DNA of 64,000 nucleotides from Oegoconia quadripuncta (GCA_949316235.1 OX438741.1:14199124-14263123); one strand, 5' to 3'. Shown: positions 11,001 through 21,482, counted from the stretch's first letter. Program-made: numbers and translations. The notes: a model not told the origin generated them from the sequence alone.

Positions 11001-11112
11001 GAGTCTTTTTTTAGTGTTAATTTAATTTATTTAGTAAATGCAAATTTGACATTGTAACACTTATGTAATGTTGTGTCATACTTTTCATAAATAAGTGTGT
11101 TCATTCTCTTTT

Positions 11113-11610
11113 GACGACCTTTTTCGTGTAATGGTTAGAAATAATAATATGATTGTATGATAAATACGGATTTGTGTACGTGAGTTAAGTGTGTTTTCAT
11201 TTATAATATATATAATTCATAATATTTTATTTATATGCATTATTAGTATGTTGGTATATATTTCATTAGCTATTTACTTATCTATTGGTATAGTTATGTA
11301 TTATTATATGCAATCAATTTTAGTTGTTATTGTGTTTGTTTTAGTTTAAATCTGGTGTAATTTGTATATGCTCAATTTACTGTTAAAATTTACGAGATAA
11401 ATTCGTAGTTGTAACTAAAACTCTGTATCTATATAAAATTAATGTATTGCGATTTTGTACAATAAAGCTTTAATAAACGAAGAAACAATATACCAACAAA
11501 AATGTATTTATGTAATATGTCAACCATCTGGTATCCATAATACAAGCTTAGTTTCTCAGTGTGGAACTAGATGGCGCTGTCTGTATGCCCAAGAGTATTT
11601 ACTTTATTTA
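11113..11610 (+). repeat. SINE-A split by an insertion of about 280 bp
   Basis: A decayed head (GACGACCTTTTTCGTGTAAT) and 5' body occupy 11113-11215. The 3' body (CAACCATCTGGTATCC through AACTAGATGGCGCTGTC) resumes near 11496. The 11216-11495 interval is AT-rich and ends GTACAATAAAGC. Confidence 0.65.
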
Positions 11611-11838
11611 TATTTATCTTTTGGTCTTTGTTTTATCAAAGTAAAAGAAAACAAGCAAAATTTGAGCACCATCAATTATTGGCAGCGCATCTAAATGCCC
11701 TTTTACGTAGATCTATTTTTGTTATAGTGTGTAGTGTATAAGCTTGAAGAGGCCAGATCCAGAGGTCATCCCAAAATTATGTATATCTTTTTTACCTGAT
11801 TCTATGTACGAATAAACATTTCATTTCAATCAATCAAT

Positions 11839-11975
11839 CAAGTACACTTTATTGCACAAAATTTTACAATACACTTCTTAAATATAGCTTCAAAAGAAAA
11901 TAATAATTGTACAACTAGGCGGTCTTATCGCTATTAAGCGATTTCTACCAGACAACCTTTGGGTAGTGAAAAAAG
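11839..11975 (-). mobile_element. LINE 3'UTR with conserved hairpin
   Basis: The tail CAATCAATCAATCAAG (plus) is followed by TACACTTTATTGCAC, the AATAAA in reverse, and GGCGGTCTTATCGC. The hairpin ATCGCTATTAAGCGAT at 11927-11942 recurs with different loops in copies at 14.26, 41.94, 53.99 and 59.50 kb. Confidence 0.7.
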
Positions 11976-12627
11976 TAGAACGGGATAAAAGCAAGTAGGT
12001 TTGTGCACCAATGATTTAAAAAAAAAAATATATAAAAAAAATAATAGATACTAAACAATATAGATATAAACATACATACGTTAGATATGGACATCAACTT
12101 ACATGCAATGATAGTGTAAAAAATACCTTAAATTATTATATATACATATACAATATATGTGACACCAAACAAAGAAAATAATGGATACGACAAAAATCTC
12201 AGAACCACGAATATGGCAACAGTCAAGACGCTAGAAAATGTGCCTTGACTCATTTCATTTGTACAATTTCTTTATAACTTTACAATACATACAATATTAC
12301 ATTGATTATTATCTAATTAATTTAATAACATATTGGTACAAAATTTATAAACAATAATTATACAATTTATTACAAAAAAAAAATGACAAAAAAAATAATC
12401 ATAAATAAAAAACTCGCCCCAAGTCTCTGGTTTGGTGGAATGGTACCCAGAAGGCTGGTCGCGTTGCCTCGCTGTATAGCAAGGCTGATTCTTTGATTTG
12501 ATTTCATTTCATTTCATACCTGTTATAACATAATTAGATATTTACATGATTAAAGGTTGAATCGTTTTTGTGCTTACCGTTTACAAAACTATTTAATAGT
12601 ATACCAAAATATATAAAATATATAAAT
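11976..12627. other. AT-rich intergenic DNA, no feature recognised
   Basis: Homopolymer-rich sequence with an ATTTGATTTCATTTCATTTC simple-repeat patch near 12500, probably another LINE tail. No exon supported. Confidence 0.45.
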
Positions 12628-12866
12628 AATAAATAAATAAATAAATATTTCAGACACTTACACCAATCATCTAGTCCCAAACTAAGCAAAGCTTGTGCTA
12701 TGGATACTAGATAACGGATAAACATACATAAATATTTATTTATACATCCAAGACTCGAGAATAAATGTTCGTATTCATCACACAAACATTTAACCTTCGA
12801 GGGATTCGAACCCGCAACCGTTGGTTTCGCTGATAGGGTCACTATCCACTACACCAATCGGTCGTC
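12628..12866 (-). repeat. SINE-B, full length
   Basis: On the minus strand: GACGACCGATTGGTGTAGTG, ATAGTGACCC, GGTTGCGGGTTCGAATCCC and the SINE-B body, ending in an AATA-rich tail. The B box GGTTCGAATCC is intact. Confidence 0.9.
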
Positions 12867-12949
12867 TCGTCATATAGCAAATATAGCATTTTCATAATAT
12901 TCTCGATTTTGAACTCTTTTTATTCTTTGCTGGAGTTGTTCAATTATAA

Positions 12950-13200
12950 AACCACTATATCAAAATGTTGCGGGTTCGAATCCCGCTAGGGGCATATGTT
13001 TGTGTGATGAATAGATACGGACAATTATTGTGTACCCGAGTTATGGATGTTTTCATTTATAATAAGTATATAATTACAAAAAAAATGTATTTCTGTAGTA
13101 TAACAACCATCTGGTATTCACAACACAAGCCTATAGTTGTTCACTGTGGAACTAGATGGCGCTGTGTGTATGTTTAAGGATATTTATTTATTTATTATTA
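12950..13200 (+). repeat. SINE-A, 5'-truncated head
   Basis: It starts inside the head at ACCACTATATCAAAATG, then GTTGCGGGTTCGAATCCCGC and a complete body ending TAGATGGCGCTGTGTG and a TTTA-rich tail. Confidence 0.85.
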
Positions 13201-13269
13201 GGCAAATTTGTTTTTAAATCGCATTTTTTTATTATTAGCTTCATTTGCAACTAACAAATCTTGGAAGTC

Positions 13270-13540
13270 AATAAATAATAATAACAATAATAATAAAATA
13301 AATAAAATAAAAAAATAAATATTTCGGACACTTACACCAATCATCTAGTCCCAAACTAAGCAAAGCTTGTACTATGGATACTAGATAATGGATAAACATA
13401 CATAAATATTTATATAAACATCCATGACTCGGGAATAAATGTTCATATTCATCACACAAACATTTACCCGTCGCGGGATTCGAACCCGCAACCGTTGGTT
13501 TCGCTGATAGGGTCACTATCCACTACACCAATCGGTCGTC
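13270..13540 (-). repeat. SINE-B, full length
   Basis: Complete head with GTTGCGGGTTCGAATCCCGC, body, and a long AATAAT-type tail (plus strand 13270-13315). With the copies at 12.63, 12.95 and 13.63 kb it forms a cluster of four SINE-A/B insertions within 1.3 kb. Confidence 0.9.
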
Positions 13541-13542
13541 AT

Positions 13543-13636
13543 AACAATTGTACATTCTATTCTTACCACTTTTCTGAAACTGTATTTTCTTATCTGTTGT
13601 GCAATAAAGTGTATTTGTATTGTATTGTATTGTAAT
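13543..13636 (+). mobile_element. LINE 3'UTR tail with (TATTG)n
   Basis: ACATTCTATTCTTACCAC, GAAACTGTATTTTC and TGTTGTGCAATAAAGTG precede TATTGTATTGTATTG. The same 3' end occurs at 14.57 kb and reversed at 41.83 kb. Confidence 0.7.
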
Positions 13637-13897
13637 AACAATAAATATCCTTAGACATACACACAGCGCCATCTAGTTCCATAGTAAGCAACTATAAGCT
13701 TGTGTTGTGGATACCAGATGGTTGATAAATTACATAAATACATATTCTTTTTTAAATAAATTATTATAAATGAAAACATCCATAACTCGGGTACACATGT
13801 CCGTATTCATCACACAAACATGCCCCTAGCGGGATTCGAACCCGCAACCTTTTGGTATAATAGCCAGAGTTGCTAACCACTACACCAAAAAGGTCGT
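13634..13897 (-). repeat. SINE-A, full length
   Basis: On the minus strand: ACGACCTTTTTGGTGTAGTG, the CCCGCTAGGGGCATG junction, body and tail. Head and B box (GGTTCGAATCCC) are intact. Confidence 0.9.
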
Positions 13898-14249
13898 TTG
13901 TTATGTCTACAAAATATCCTCTAGGAACTGCTCACGTGACATGACAAGTATCCTCAGATTGTCATCTCTACACCAGATTGTCCACGTTCCCATCGTGTCA
14001 GATCACCGCCTTCACAATCGATATCGACACTACCATATCGATAACTAACTAGTGCGTGCCGATAGGTGTTTTTTTAAAGATGTAGTTTACATCACGTGCC
14101 GAAAATCGTGGTGTTTTTTTTTTGTTTTGTAATAAGTAATAGGTGAGGTTGTGGTCAAACGCGTATAAAAAAAAGTACAGACGGCAACCCAATTAAGGTA
14201 GCAGTATTTCAAATGTTATACCCAATACTATACGCTTATACCCATAAAG

Positions 14250-14315
14250 GTTGCCTGGAAGAGATCGCTTTTAGTGATAAGGTCGCCAATTATATTGTAT
14301 TGCATTGCATTGTAT
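14250..14315 (+). mobile_element. LINE 3'UTR hairpin fragment
   Basis: GGTTGCCTGGAAGAGATCGC, TTTTAGTGATAAGGTCGCC and a (TATTG/CATTG)n tail. The hairpin arm AGTGAT replaces AGCGAT of other copies but still pairs through G-U. Confidence 0.65.
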
Positions 14316-14564
14316 TTATTTTAAGTATATAATATATAGTATATATATTGGATTGTGATTGGACGGTCTTGGTTGGATTTTGTTATATTTTTCTTTACAT
14401 CTTGATCGGTGTGTATCATTTGATAGATAAATTTCAATTAAACTTAAATAACATACATACATAACGTCTCGAAATTTATTTCAAATATCGGAGATATTCC
14501 AAAGAATAGTGTTTGGGTGTCCCAAAAATTAAAATTTTAATGATTAAAGATAAAAGATTAAGGT

Positions 14565-14665
14565 CGCCAAATTGTACATTCTATTCTTACCACTTTTCTG
14601 AAACTGTATTTTCTTTTCTGTTGTGCAATAAAGTGTAAAATTTATTGCACAACAGAAAAGAAAAC
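14565..14665 (+). mobile_element. LINE 3'UTR tail meeting an inverted copy of its own end
   Basis: TTCTTTTCTGTTGTGCAATA at 14610-14629 is followed at once by TTTATTGCACAACAGAAAAG (14641-14660) in reverse, so two 3' ends of the same LINE face each other across a few bases. Confidence 0.65.
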
Positions 14666-14709
14666 ATTATGCATACGTGACAGGGAGTACAGGAAAACGT
14701 GCAAAACTC

Positions 14710-14800
14710 AAAACACAGATGTTTTTTTGGTGAAAATCCCTTAGTCGCCTTTAACAACTCCCACGGGAAGAGACGGGTTGGTTCTATTCTAACTTAATTT
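14710..14800. repeat. CCCTTAGTCGCC / CCCACGGGAAGAGA repeat
   Basis: GATGTTTTTTTGGTGAAAAT, CCCTTAGTCGCCTTTAAC and CCCACGGGAAGAGACGGG form the dispersed module also seen at 62.35-62.42 kb. Confidence 0.65.
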
Positions 14801-15018
14801 CCCTTTCGATTTTCTCTGCCTGCTACCTTAATTGTGACGCCGACTGTACAAGAAAGGGTTTTGTAATGTTTGAGTTCATCCGCCTGTCTGGCTTAATGTA
14901 TACGACATTAGGTCGAAACGAATGCCAAAGGTTTGATTCCCAGCCTATTCCCAATACTGACTATTGAAAAGCAAGCATGGACATGCCGCTCACATATATA
15001 CAGTCTTACACAGTATAA

Positions 15019-15300
15019 GAGAGCGTCGGTGGCTCAGTGAAGGAGACACTGTCTCCCAATTTGGGAGGTCCAGGTTCGATCCCGAGGCATGCCAAGTAAC
15101 AATGACTTTTTAAAATTTTATTTAATTATTTATCCTACTACTCTTAAACGGTAAAGGAAAACATCGTGAGGAAACCTACACGCCTGAGAAGCTAAGTGAA
15201 GTCCCCAACCCGCATTGAGCCAGCGTGGCGGACTGACGCCCATACTCCCTCAATATGAGGGAAGATATCCCTGCAGTGGGATGTTTACGGACGGATGACG
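15019..15300 (+). repeat. SINE-D (AACATCGTGAGGAAACC family)
   Basis: A tRNA-like head (GAGCGTCGGTGGCTCAGTG, B box GGTTCGATCCC) is joined to AAAACATCGTGAGGAAACC, CCCGCATTGAGCCAGCG and GATATCCCTGCAGTGGGATG. This body is one I associate with very common lepidopteran elements. Only one copy is obvious here. Confidence 0.8.
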
Positions 15301-15484
15301 TGATACAATATAATTTTTTATTATCCTGTCAAATCATAACTTATACCAACTAAAAGAGCAACACTATCTTTCATGGGGAGTGATTTGTGAATGAATATCG
15401 TACATACATATGCTCACGCCTGTTTCCTCTTGGGGTAAGCAGACTATTGATTTCCATTGAATAGTAATTTTATCAACGTCATCT

Positions 15485-15562
15485 GATTTAAAAGCCATGC
15501 TCTTGTCGGTGGAGATTTTTCCATATCTCTCTGCTCTTCGCCTTCCTCTTGACCTCCTGATA
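15485..15562 (-). mobile_element. RTE-like LINE 3' fragment
   Basis: Reverse complement of the RTE tail seen at 8.8 and 22.8 kb: GCTCTTGTCGGTGGAGATT, TTTCCATATCTCTCTGC and CTTGACCTCCTGAT on the plus strand. Confidence 0.75.
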
Positions 15563-15602
15563 ATTTAAGTAATTTTATGTTAAGTTAAAAATGACTTGCT
15601 AT

Positions 15603-15930
15603 AACCGCCTCCGTGGCTCAATTCATTGGGTTTACGAATCGGAGATCGCGGGTTTGATCCCCAGCGAGGTACATGTTTAAGTACTCTGTTTGGTTGGTGG
15701 TAGGGCATTTTAAATGGCCGCCTGGCTAGCTACCAGCGCCTTATCTAAATCTGCCGCCAAGCAGCAATGTTGATAGCATTGTTGTGTTCCGTTTGTTAGA
15801 GAACAGATAGCCAGTTCCCCCAAATAGTAGGGGTTTCCGGGTCAGTACGCTTTCACCTTCGACCTCATCTTCACTTAACTTCAGGTGGGATTGAGGTCAA
15901 GTACCAACCCGTTGTGCATTAAAAAAAAAA
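15603..15930 (+). repeat. SINE-C, near full length
   Basis: ACCGCCTCCGTGGCTCAATT, a weakened B box (GGTTTGATCCC), the full body and a 10-A tail. The 15-bp region TGTAAACAACATTGG of the consensus is shortened. Confidence 0.85.
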
Positions 15931-16665
15931 TCGGTTGTTTTGACAATTTTTGGTGTTTCAATTATCATTTAATGACGGCATACGCGTTTGACGACAATCT
16001 TAAATCTAATCCTAGCCATAAACATCGAACATTATTTCCTAGACTAGTAAACACTAGAGCCTTAGTAACAGGCCCCCCTCTATATGGTGGGGGGTGCAGT
16101 GAGCGGCCTGCGGTATGACGCAATGTGCCCGCGCTATGTAGTGCTGCCGGTGTGAATTGGTGTGCTAAGAAAAATTATATGTATTTTTGATTATTGGAAG
16201 TAAACCTTTATACAGGGAGGGATATCGATTTGCAATAAATACACCCTGAAATGGTGGTGAAAAGATTGTGATATTATTTAGCATTATTTTGTTGAAATGA
16301 TTTTTTACAGTGGTCACTGTCATTAAAACTTAATGACAGTGACCGCTTTAAAAGAAATTATGAATTAATGTTAATGTTATAAGCATTAGAATGATCTTAG
16401 GTAACCACAAATAAAAAATCTGCTTCTTAAGATATTTAAATTTAAGATGCCAGAAGTTTGAAAAATACCATGGAAGAAAGAAATATATCTTACAAACTGT
16501 TATCTTTTAGCCACCATTTCAGTATCTTCGACGCGGCTTAACCGATTTTCATCACACATGGCTAAGAAATTGACCCCTCGTTTAGTCTTTAATACAAAAA
16601 AAAACATACTTAAATCGAACCACTCATTACTGAGATAATTTCGGACAAAGAAACACAAACACAAA
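15931..16665. other. No gene seen
   Basis: The local inverse pair CAGTGGTCACTGTCATTAA / TTAATGACAGTGACCG near 16305-16345 makes a hairpin. I see no supported exon or named repeat. Confidence 0.45.
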
Positions 16666-16823
<158 letters not shown>

Positions 16824-16915
16824 CCATCAATCATACAAACCCGTGGTTTTTCGTCGGAGATAAAAATCAAGCTAAAACCTTATTCTGTCGCTCCGTTCTC
16901 TTGGAATTTTTCTTT

Positions 16916-17125
16916 AATGAGGATGATAAGCAAGCATTTACCGTTGGGCGATATTCGGTCTTACTATGCAATATAATATAAAATATTATAACTCGAACCC
17001 TACTTAAAACTTACTTAAAACGAGCAAAGCTTGAGTTTCTCGCTCGTTCTTCTCTGGGAATGAGCAATATTGTCAACAATTTTAATGTTAAATTAAAAAA
17101 ATGTGAACAGTGATAATTTTAATCT
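16916..17125 (+). mobile_element. LINE-E 3'UTR
   Basis: GATGATAAGCAAGCATTTAC, GGCGATATTCGGTCTTAC and TTGAGTTTCTCGCTCGTTC match the 3'UTR at 7.19-7.38 kb. No coding part remains. Confidence 0.75.
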
Positions 17126-17755
17126 ACGAAAATTTATGTATTTACATTATAATTGAAGCTCATGATTGAACTACTTAATAAAAACCTATAGCTATTAACA
17201 AAAGATTATGCCTAAATAAAACGAATAAATAAATCTATTGCTTGCGGACTGGACATACATACACATATAACGCCAACAAACACATAACACCCGTGGTTTT
17301 TCGTCGGGGGTTAAAAACAGTGCATAACATTACATCTCCACTCCAAGAACCAGCTTATGTTTCGTGATTTCCTTCTCGCTTGTATCTTTCCTTAAGTATT
17401 TCTTCCTCAATCACCATATCTCTGCTCTAATACACTATGTCCATCGCTGGGGGGCCTGGTGACCTGTAATTCTTCCTTTTCAGGCACCAGTCTTCCCACA
17501 AATGAGTTCTATGTATTACCTAGTCCTAAAATCACTTTGTAAAGCGTCATTTGTGGTGAGAAAATAAACAATTTTTATTTTATTTTTTATTTTATTTTGA
17601 AGTTGAATTGAATTTGCATAGTACCAATCACACGTCAAGACAATTTTCTTACAAAGCCAATTCTCAGCGTCGTGGCGTCTCAGTGAATGAGTAAGTAGGC
17701 GAGCGACAGCAGAAAGTGGTTTGTTACGCAACCGCGCTGGTAACCCAGTCAACGT
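17126..17755. other. No gene seen
   Basis: AT-rich. A short stretch CCCGTGGTTTTTCGTCGG (17289) repeats one at 16840 (CCCGTGGTTTTTCGTCGG), flanking the microsatellite and LINE-E remnant; this 18-bp duplication is unexplained. Confidence 0.45.
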
Positions 17756-17872
17756 GCTGTACTAGCGGCTGTGGTGACCGATCAAAGGTTCCCGACACCA
17801 ACGATGGTGGAACCTGCGATGGTTGCTGAATGATGACGCAATGACGTCTTATTGCACGGGATGGTAAGTAGA
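17756..17872 (+). repeat. Satellite unit, first partial copy
   Basis: CGGCTGTGGTGACCGATC, CGATGGTGGAACCTGCG, TGATGACGCAATGACGTC and TTATTGCACGGGATGGTAAG match the tandem units at 19.09-20.20 kb. The unit breaks at GGTAAGTA, where the RTE piece is inserted. Confidence 0.85.
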
Positions 17873-18249
17873 TGACTTTGAAAGATAGAATCAGGAATAG
17901 TGTAATTAGGGAGTTAAGCAGTGTGAATGAAGACGTAGCAAGTGACAAAGATTGAAAAAGGTATGCTGAGATGGTTTGGACATGTGGAGAGGATGAATGA
18001 AAGAAGACTTACGAAAGAGATATACAAAGCGAATGTGGATGGTAGTTTTGGTAGGGGAATACCACAGCGAACGTACCATGATCAAATCGGGGGCGTCTTA
18101 AAGAAAGGCCAAGTCAAGAGTACCCTAAATCGACGAGCATGTATGAACAACCTTATGAGAGTGAAGGAAGCAGAAGAGGTGTGTCAGGATCGTAGCATGT
18201 GGAAGTCTGTGGTCTCTGCCTACCCCTACGGGAAACAGGCGTGACATTA
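17873..18249 (+). mobile_element. RTE-like LINE 3' end inserted in the satellite
   Basis: Reads [50 protein letters not shown] and [13 protein letters not shown] plus a stop, the C-terminus of an RTE-type reverse transcriptase. Its 3' end (GACATTATATGTATG) is split at TA by the inverted-repeat element and resumes at 19084. The direct repeat ATGGTAAGTA at 17863-17872 and 19089-19098 is a fitting target-site duplication for the RTE insertion. Confidence 0.85.
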
Positions 18250-19083
18250 TACAGGGCGTCCCAAAGTTATGGGACATGAAGGGGAAGTACCTTAAATATC
18301 GTAGATAGTGAATTTTGCTCAAAGAAGACTTTATGTTATTTTTAAAAGTTAGTAATTCTGCATTCATAGATTTTCTAAAAATTATTTGCTTCGGCTGGGA
18401 ATCGAACCGACTCAAATGTGAAAAAAAAAACACCCTACTTTTATGATGCCAATCGAAAGAATAGCTAAAAAATAATAACTCTGCCTAAGTAACATAGTAT
18501 TTTAAAAGAAAGGAACAACGTGAAATTAATCATTTTAATCAAATAAAAAACATACATGAAACTGCCGTAGTCAATTAAGTAGGTATTTTTTTGTAAATTA
18601 ATTAATTAAATGCTCAAAATGTGATCCCTCTTGTCTTACGCAAATCGCCAATCTTTTAATGAGCCCGCTGCCTGTTGATTTTCTAATCATTTTATGGTGA
18701 ACACTCGATGTGATATGGCACAATTCTGTTTGCAACTCGCCTACGTTCTCGTATCGCTTTTTGTATAGCATATCTTTCACGTATCCCCAAAAGAAGAAAT
18801 CTAATCATTTTATGTTGTTCCTTTCTTTTAAAATACTATGTTACTTAGGCAGAGTTATTATTTTTTAGCTATTCTTTCGATTGGCATCATAAAAGTAGGG
18901 TGTTTTTTTTTTCACATTTGAGTCGGTTCGATTCCCAGCCGAAGCAAATAATTTTTAGAAAATCTATGAATGCAGAATTACTAACTTTTAAAAATAACAT
19001 AAAGTCTTCTTTGAGCAAAATTCACTATCTACGATATTTAAGGTACTTCCCCTTCATGTCCCATAACTTTGGGACGCCCTGTA
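18250..19083. mobile_element. Tc1/mariner-superfamily element with 270-bp inverted repeats (non-autonomous)
   Basis: The ends TACAGGGCGTCCC and GGGACGCCCTGTA are flanked by TA on both sides. The left arm (18250-18519) and right arm (18814-19083) match base for base over every segment I compared, including a 10-base homopolymer in each. The arms contain a Pol III B-box-like word GGTTCGATTCCCAGCC. The 294-bp centre holds only a transposase remnant. The two ORFs starting MFFFSHLSRFDSQPK are mirror translations of the arms. Confidence 0.92.
18598..18801 (-). pseudogene. Transposase C-terminal remnant
   Basis: The minus frame from 18801 reads DFFFWGYVKDMLYKKRYENV, then GELQTELCHITSS, LIKRLAICVRQEG, SHFEHLIN, stop. 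DFF-WGYVKD-VY followed about 45 residues on by R-CI-EGGHFEHL is the end of DDE (mariner-like) transposases, and the first D is likely the third catalytic residue. Nothing of the DNA-binding domain or first two acidic residues is present. The remnant begins right at the inner edge of the right arm. Confidence 0.75.
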
Positions 19084-20200
19084 TATGTATGGTAAGTAAC
19101 CCGCCTTACGCCTTTGTAGTCCAATTTGGGTGAATATCTTGTGGATGTTTGTATCCGCCATCTAGACGACGGTGGTGACGGTTCATAGGTAAGTACCGTC
19201 CCGACACCTACGGTGATAGAACTTGCGGATTGATGACACTATTGTGTTGTTATTGCACGGGATGGTAAGTAAGACGGGTTTGTAGTCCAATTTGGGTGAA
19301 TATCTTGTGGACGTTTGTATCCGCAATCTAAATGGCTGTGGTGACCTATCAATCAATAAATCAATTTATTGCTTTCACATGGGTTTTATGGTCTTAGGTT
19401 TACGTAGTAATATTAGTATCACATGTCTACCCCTTAGGGTGTAGCAATAGAGTTCTATCAAAAGTTCCCAACAATAACGATGGTAGAACCTGTGATGGTT
19501 GCTGAATGATGACGCAATGACCTGTTATTGCACGGGATAGTAAGTAAGTTTGTAGTCCAATTTGGGTGAATCTCTTGTGGACGTTTGTATCCGCCATCTA
19601 GACGGCTGTGGTGACCTATCGAAGGTACCCAACATCAACGATGGTAGAACCTGTGATGGTTGCTGAATGATGACGCAATGACGTCTTATTGCACGGGATA
19701 GTAAGTAAGTTTGTAGTCCAATTTGGGTGAATCTCTTGTAGAGACGTTTGTATCCGCCATCTAGACGGCTGTGGTGACCTATCGAAGGTACCCAACATCA
19801 ACGATGGTAGAACCTGTGATGGTTGCTGAATGATGACGCAATGACGTCTTATTGCACGGGATGGTAAGTAACGCGAGTTTCTAGTCCAATTTGGGTGAAT
19901 ATCTTGTGGACGTATGTATCCATCTAGACGGCTGTGGTGATCTATCGAAGGTACCCAACATCAACGATGGTAGAACCTGTGATGGTTGCTGAATGATGAC
20001 GCAATGATGTCTTATTGCACGGGATAGTAAGTAAGTTTGTAGTCCAATTTGGGTGAATATCTTGTGGACGTTTGTATCCGCCATCTATACAACTGTGGTG
20101 ACGTATCACACCAAAGATGGTTGTACCTGCGATGGTTGCTGAATGATGACGTAATGGTGGTGTTAATGGGATGGTAGTAAGGCGGGTTTGTAGTCCAATT
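19084..20200 (+). repeat. Tandem satellite, about 163-bp unit, six copies
   Basis: Unit landmarks: TTTGTAGTCCAATTTGGGTG, TCTTGTGGACGTTTGTATCC, GCCATCTAGACGGCTGTGG, CCAACATCAACGATGGTAG, TGATGACGCAATGACGTC, TTATTGCACGGGATAGTAAG. The TGACGCAAT word falls at 19510, 19671, 19834 and 19997 (spacing 161-163), with TGACGTAAT at 20147. The second unit is split by a LINE tail at 19347-19440. Short minus-strand ORFs are unit translations. Confidence 0.92.
19347..19440 (-). mobile_element. LINE 3' tail inserted in a satellite unit
   Basis: TCAATCAATAAATCAATTTA, TTGCTTTCACATGGG and TATGGTCTTAGG interrupt a unit between GGTGACCTATC and the continuation ATCAAAAGTTCCC. The direct repeat CTATCAA near both edges could be the target duplication. 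Confidence 0.6.
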
Positions 20201-20424
20201 TCCACAGTAAGCGTCTAGGCTTGTGTTATGGATACCAAATGGTTGATAAACTACACAAATGTATATTTTTTTTGTAAATTAATACATGTATAAATGAAAA
20301 ACATCCATAACTCGGAAACACATGTCTCTATTCATCATACAAACATATGCCCCTAGCGGGATTCGAACCCGCGACCATTTGGTATGGTAGCAGATTTTCT
20401 AACCACTACACCAAATAGGTCGTC
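20201..20424 (-). repeat. SINE-A, 3'-truncated, at the satellite border
   Basis: Minus strand: GACGACCTATTTGGTGTAGT, GGTCGCGGGTTCGAATCCC and body, stopping at CTTACTGTGGA where the satellite begins. The usual AACTAGATGGCGCTG end is absent. Confidence 0.85.
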
Positions 20425-20842
20425 AAACTCAAAATCGTCAGATATTTATACTATTTAAAAAAAAAGATTATTAAAGTTTTTAACATTTTAGAAGTTAGTT
20501 TATAAAAGTGAGTAAATAAAGCCAAATGACAAAGAAAATATGCGTTGTAACTTTTAAACGAATATGTGTGTCAGTACACCGACATTGCCCAGCGGATAGT
20601 TGAGATGGTAGTGGGTAGGGCATTAGATAAATAACAAAAGTTCTATAGTTCAAACCACCCACCGGTAAGCTTAGCGTAGGGCCGACCGAATGTAGGTTTC
20701 TGGAAGCCACTGAATACCAGTGAATTCCAAGATCTGTAACCCGGTGGGGATCGATCTAAAGTTACCTAAATTACATAAGTACACTTTGAAATTTTGACAG
20801 ATTTGAAATTATAAGAGTTAATTTGGTGTTTAGGCTTTCTCA

Positions 20843-21482
20843 GGCCCGTATTAATAAACCATTTGTAGTGGTAGAGCCACGCTGTAAGCTAGTTTATCTT
20901 TTAGCTTGCAGCATGAATGGGCCGGCTCGACCGGGGAAGTACCACCCTCTCGCAGAAGACCGACGTCTGAGTAGTGGCATTTTGCGACTGCGCTTCGTCC
21001 GGTGAGCGAGGGCGCCGGAGGCCCACCTTCCAGTCTCTCTCCAGAATGACACCTTCCTCAAAGGCCGACAACGCATCTGTGACCCTTTTGGTGTGTGTCC
21101 ATGGGCGGCGGTGATTGCTTTCCATCAGGTGACCCGCATGCTCGTTTGCCGCCCTCTCATATAAAAAAAAAAAAAAACCATTCTCAAGATTGAGAACAGT
21201 CTTGTAACCGGTCTCAAGCAAACGTGTTGATTAATAAACCTAACTTGAGACCTGAAAAGCATGTGCATACTCAAGCAGTACTCACTTGATTAATAAACGA
21301 AACTTAAGACCATCATTCATTCGCCGCTGAGGCGAATACTTGTGAAGTGATATCAGCTGAGTAGACCTCAAGATTGGTTTATAAATTAGCACGGAACTTG
21401 AGATGGCATCAACTGCTTAAGACGCATCTCGGTTGATACAGCCTCAAGACACCTATTGAGATTGATTTATTAATACGGGCCA
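20843..21482. mobile_element. GGCCCGTATTAATAAA MITE split by the LINE-J chimera
   Basis: Ends GGCCCGTATTAATAAACC and TTTATTAATACGGGCC. The right part (21180-21482) shows CTCAAGATTGAGAAC, CCTCAAGATTGGTTTAT and GCATCTCGGTTGATACAGCC, matching the intact 297-bp copy at 37.24 kb in reverse. The insertion explains its length. Confidence 0.7.
20905..21177 (+). mobile_element. Chimeric element: GACCGGGGAAGTACC head joined to the LINE-J tail
   Basis: The 5' part is GGCTCGACCGGGGAAGTACC, CAGAAGACCGACGTCTGAG, CTTCGTCCGGTGAGCGAGG. At ACCTTCCTCAAAGGCC it switches to the LINE-J 3' end and poly(A). A reversed copy with the same head and tail lies at 42.77-43.13 kb. It lies inside the MITE at 20843-21482. 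Confidence 0.65.

Noticed and set aside
18125..19133. Two identical ORFs beginning MFFFSHLSRFDSQPK
   Set aside because: They are the same translation of the two inverted arms of the transposon.
19084..20200. CRISPR-like array
   Set aside because: Units of about 163 bp repeat throughout without unique spacers; this is eukaryotic satellite DNA.
19616..20205. Minus-strand ORFs with repeated HHSATITGSTIVDVGYLR-like text
   Set aside because: They are translations of the satellite units; frame differs between units.
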